The notes under the pieces: generated by a model
What the model was told of the DNA's origin: nothing
The model's database searches: none
What the model saw: the letters and a program-made list of their open reading frames with translations, nothing else
Part shown: positions 62,634-64,000 of the stretch, piece by piece
Layout: every line of letters starts with the position of its first letter
Position numbering within the stretch: the stretch's first letter is position 1
Assembly (NCBI GenBank): GCA_000955875.1
Contig: JYOE01000021.1
Span: forward strand, 62,001-126,000
Length of the DNA stretch: 64,000 nt
Reading direction: 5' to 3'
DNA from: Terrabacter sp. 28
GTDB taxonomy: Bacteria > Actinomycetota > Actinomycetes > Actinomycetales > Dermatophilaceae
Made by a program: the position numbers and the translations under genes

Positions 62634-64000
62634 TCAGCGCGGACGGACGACCCGGCCTTCGTCCCACACCGGCTCGTTCGACTCGTAGACGCGGCCGTCG
62701 GCGCCGAACACGAGGAACCGGTCGAAGCCGCGTGCGAACCACCGGTCGTGCGTGACCGCGACGACGGTGCCCTCGAAGCGGTCGAGACCCTCCTCGAGGG
62801 CCTCGGCCGACTGCAGGTCGAGGTTGTCGGTGGGCTCGTCGAGCAGCAGCATCGTCGCACCGGACAGCTCGAGCAGCAGGATCTGGAACCGCGCCTGCTG
62901 CCCGCCCGAGAGCGACTCGAAGCGCTGCTCTCCCGACCTCGCCAGCTCGTAGCGGTCGAGGGCCCGCGCCGCCTCCTCTCGAGGCTTGCCGGCGCGGTGC
63001 TCGTCGCCGCGGTGCAGGATCTCGAGCAGGGTGCGGCCGAGCAGCGACGGGTGCTGGTGGGTCTGGGCGAACCAGCCCGGACGCACCCGCGAGCCGAGCC
63101 GCACGACGCCGGTGTGGGCCACGGGGTCGGGCCGCACGTCACCGACCGGCTGGTGCTCGCGCTCGGGGTCGGTGCCCCCGCTCGCGAGCAGCCGCAGGAA
63201 GTGCGACTTGCCCGATCCGTTGCTGCCGAGGATCGCGACCCGCTCGCCGTACCAGACCTCGAGGTCGAACGGCTTCATCAGGCCGGTGAGCTCGAGGTCG
63301 GCCGCGACGATGGCGCGCTTGGCCGTGCGCCCACCCGTGAGCCGCATCTTCACCGACTGGGTCATCGGCGTCTCCTCGGGAGGCCCGGCCTGCTCGAACT
63401 TCGCGAGCCGGGTCTGGGCCGCCTGGTAGCGCGACGCCATCCCGTCGTTGTACTTCGCCTTGACCTTCAGCGTCTGCACGAGGGTCTTGAGCTTGACGTG
63501 CTCCTCGTCCCAGCGGCGCCGCAGCTCCTCGAGGCGGGCGTTGCGGTCGGCCCGCGCGGCGGCATACGTCGAGAACCGACCCGGGTGCACCCACAGGGTC
63601 GCGCCGGCGGCACCCGGCTCGAGCGTGGCGACGCGGGTCGCGACGCGGTCGAGCAGCTCACGGTCGTGGCTGATGAAGAGCACCGTCTTGGGGCTCGCGA
63701 CGAGAGCCTCCTCGAGCCAGCGCTTCGTCGGCACGTCGAGGTAGTTGTCCGGCTCGTCGAGCAGCAGCACCTCCTCTGGACCGCGGAGCAGCGCCTCGAG
63801 GACGAGCCGCTTCTGCTCGCCGCCCGAGAGCGTGTTGACCTTGCGCCACTGCGCCTTCTCGTAGGGCACGCCGAGCGCAGCCACCGTGCACTGGTCCCAG
63901 AGGGTCTCCTGCTCGTAGCCACGGGCCTCACCCCACTCGACGAGGGCGTGGGCGTAGGCCATCTGGTCGTCCTCGGAGTCGCGCTCCATCATGGCGAGCT
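62634..64000 (-). CDS. ABC-F family ATP-binding cassette protein (5' end outside window)
   Basis: At least 455 codons of an ABC-F protein; the start and the first Walker A lie beyond base 64000. Visible are the first signature LSGGEQKRL, Walker B LLLDEPDNYLD, an inter-domain linker of charged helix (NARLEELRRRWDEEHVKLK), the second Walker A GSNGSGKS, signature LSGGQQARF and LLLDEPTDNLD. No membrane segments occur. ABC-F proteins act on the ribosome, in translation regulation or antibiotic protection; which role applies here cannot be told. Confidence 0.9.
   Translation of the reverse strand, partial: LAMMERDSEDDQMAYAHALVEWGEARGYEQETLWDQCTVAALGVPYEKAQWRKVNTLSGGEQKRLVLEALLRGPEEVLLLDEPDNYLDVPTKRWLEEALVASPKTVLFISHDRELLDRVATRVATLEPGAAGATLWVHPGRFSTYAAARADRNARLEELRRRWDEEHVKLKTLVQTLKVKAKYNDGMASRYQAAQTRLAKFEQAGPPEETPMTQSVKMRLTGGRTAKRAIVAADLELTGLMKPFDLEVWYGERVAILGSNGSGKSHFLRLLASGGTDPEREHQPVGDVRPDPVAHTGVVRLGSRVRPGWFAQTHQHPSLLGRTLLEILHRGDEHRAGKPREEAARALDRYELARSGEQRFESLSGGQQARFQILLLELSGATMLLLDEPTDNLDLQSAEALEEGLDRFEGTVVAVTHDRWFARGFDRFLVFGADGRVYESNEPVWDEGRVVRPR

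Overview
This window is a 64 kb piece of a very G+C-rich chromosome (roughly 70% by eye). It is densely coding, with frequent GTG starts, many leaderless-type promoters and actinobacterial gene orders: rplM-rpsI near glmM, ispH divergent from xseA-xseB, and DUF4245 next to glpX. I infer an actinomycete, probably of the Micrococcales and plausibly Intrasporangiaceae-like. No rRNA, tRNA, CRISPR array, insertion sequence or prophage gene was recognised. The gene at the right edge (ABC-F ATPase) is cut by the window.

Layout. 0-8.4 kb: a CNNM-type membrane protein, a complete oligopeptide ABC transporter on the minus strand (order oppC, binding protein, oppB, oppD, oppF) and a DsbA-family oxidoreductase. 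8.6-14.2 kb: a spermidine/putrescine-type ABC transporter (potA, binding protein, potB, potC) divergent from a FadR-type GntR regulator that is translationally coupled to a soluble Cache-domain protein. 14.4-24.1 kb: an alpha/beta hydrolase; a ROK regulator divergent from a DUF1479 oxygenase-like protein; ArsC-like, DinB, acyltransferase/SGNH, YchF, histidine phosphatase-like and thioesterase genes. 24.2-35.1 kb: rmuC, ispH, xseA, xseB, DUF4245, glpX and a PfkB kinase, with two paralogous membrane-anchored binding-protein/VWA genes. 35.3-41.1 kb: an alpha-glucoside-type ABC importer without its ATPase, then class I fumarase and beta-carbonic anhydrase. 41.3-50 kb: LtrA, an M3 peptidase, glmM, a large membrane protein and rpsI/rplM. 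50-53 kb: an ArsR-type regulator with an MFS exporter, and an aldo/keto reductase. 53-64 kb: a secreted two-headed amylopullulanase, a YbaK-type deacylase, a secreted alpha-amylase, a nitronate monooxygenase and the ABC-F protein.

How the genes fit together. The secreted starch enzymes at 53-61 kb would release malto-oligosaccharides. The sugar importer at 35-39 kb could take these up, energised by an ATPase encoded elsewhere. GlpX and fumarase belong to gluconeogenesis and the TCA cycle. The polyamine-type transporter, its regulator and the Cache protein look like one sensing and uptake unit.

The least explained signal is a dispersed nonamer, CGGCATACG (reverse complement CGTATGCCG). I count 19 copies where an independent-base estimate predicts about one. 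It occurs in several reading frames and both orientations, and twice as inverted pairs between genes, a distribution that resembles a DNA uptake or other genome-signature sequence.
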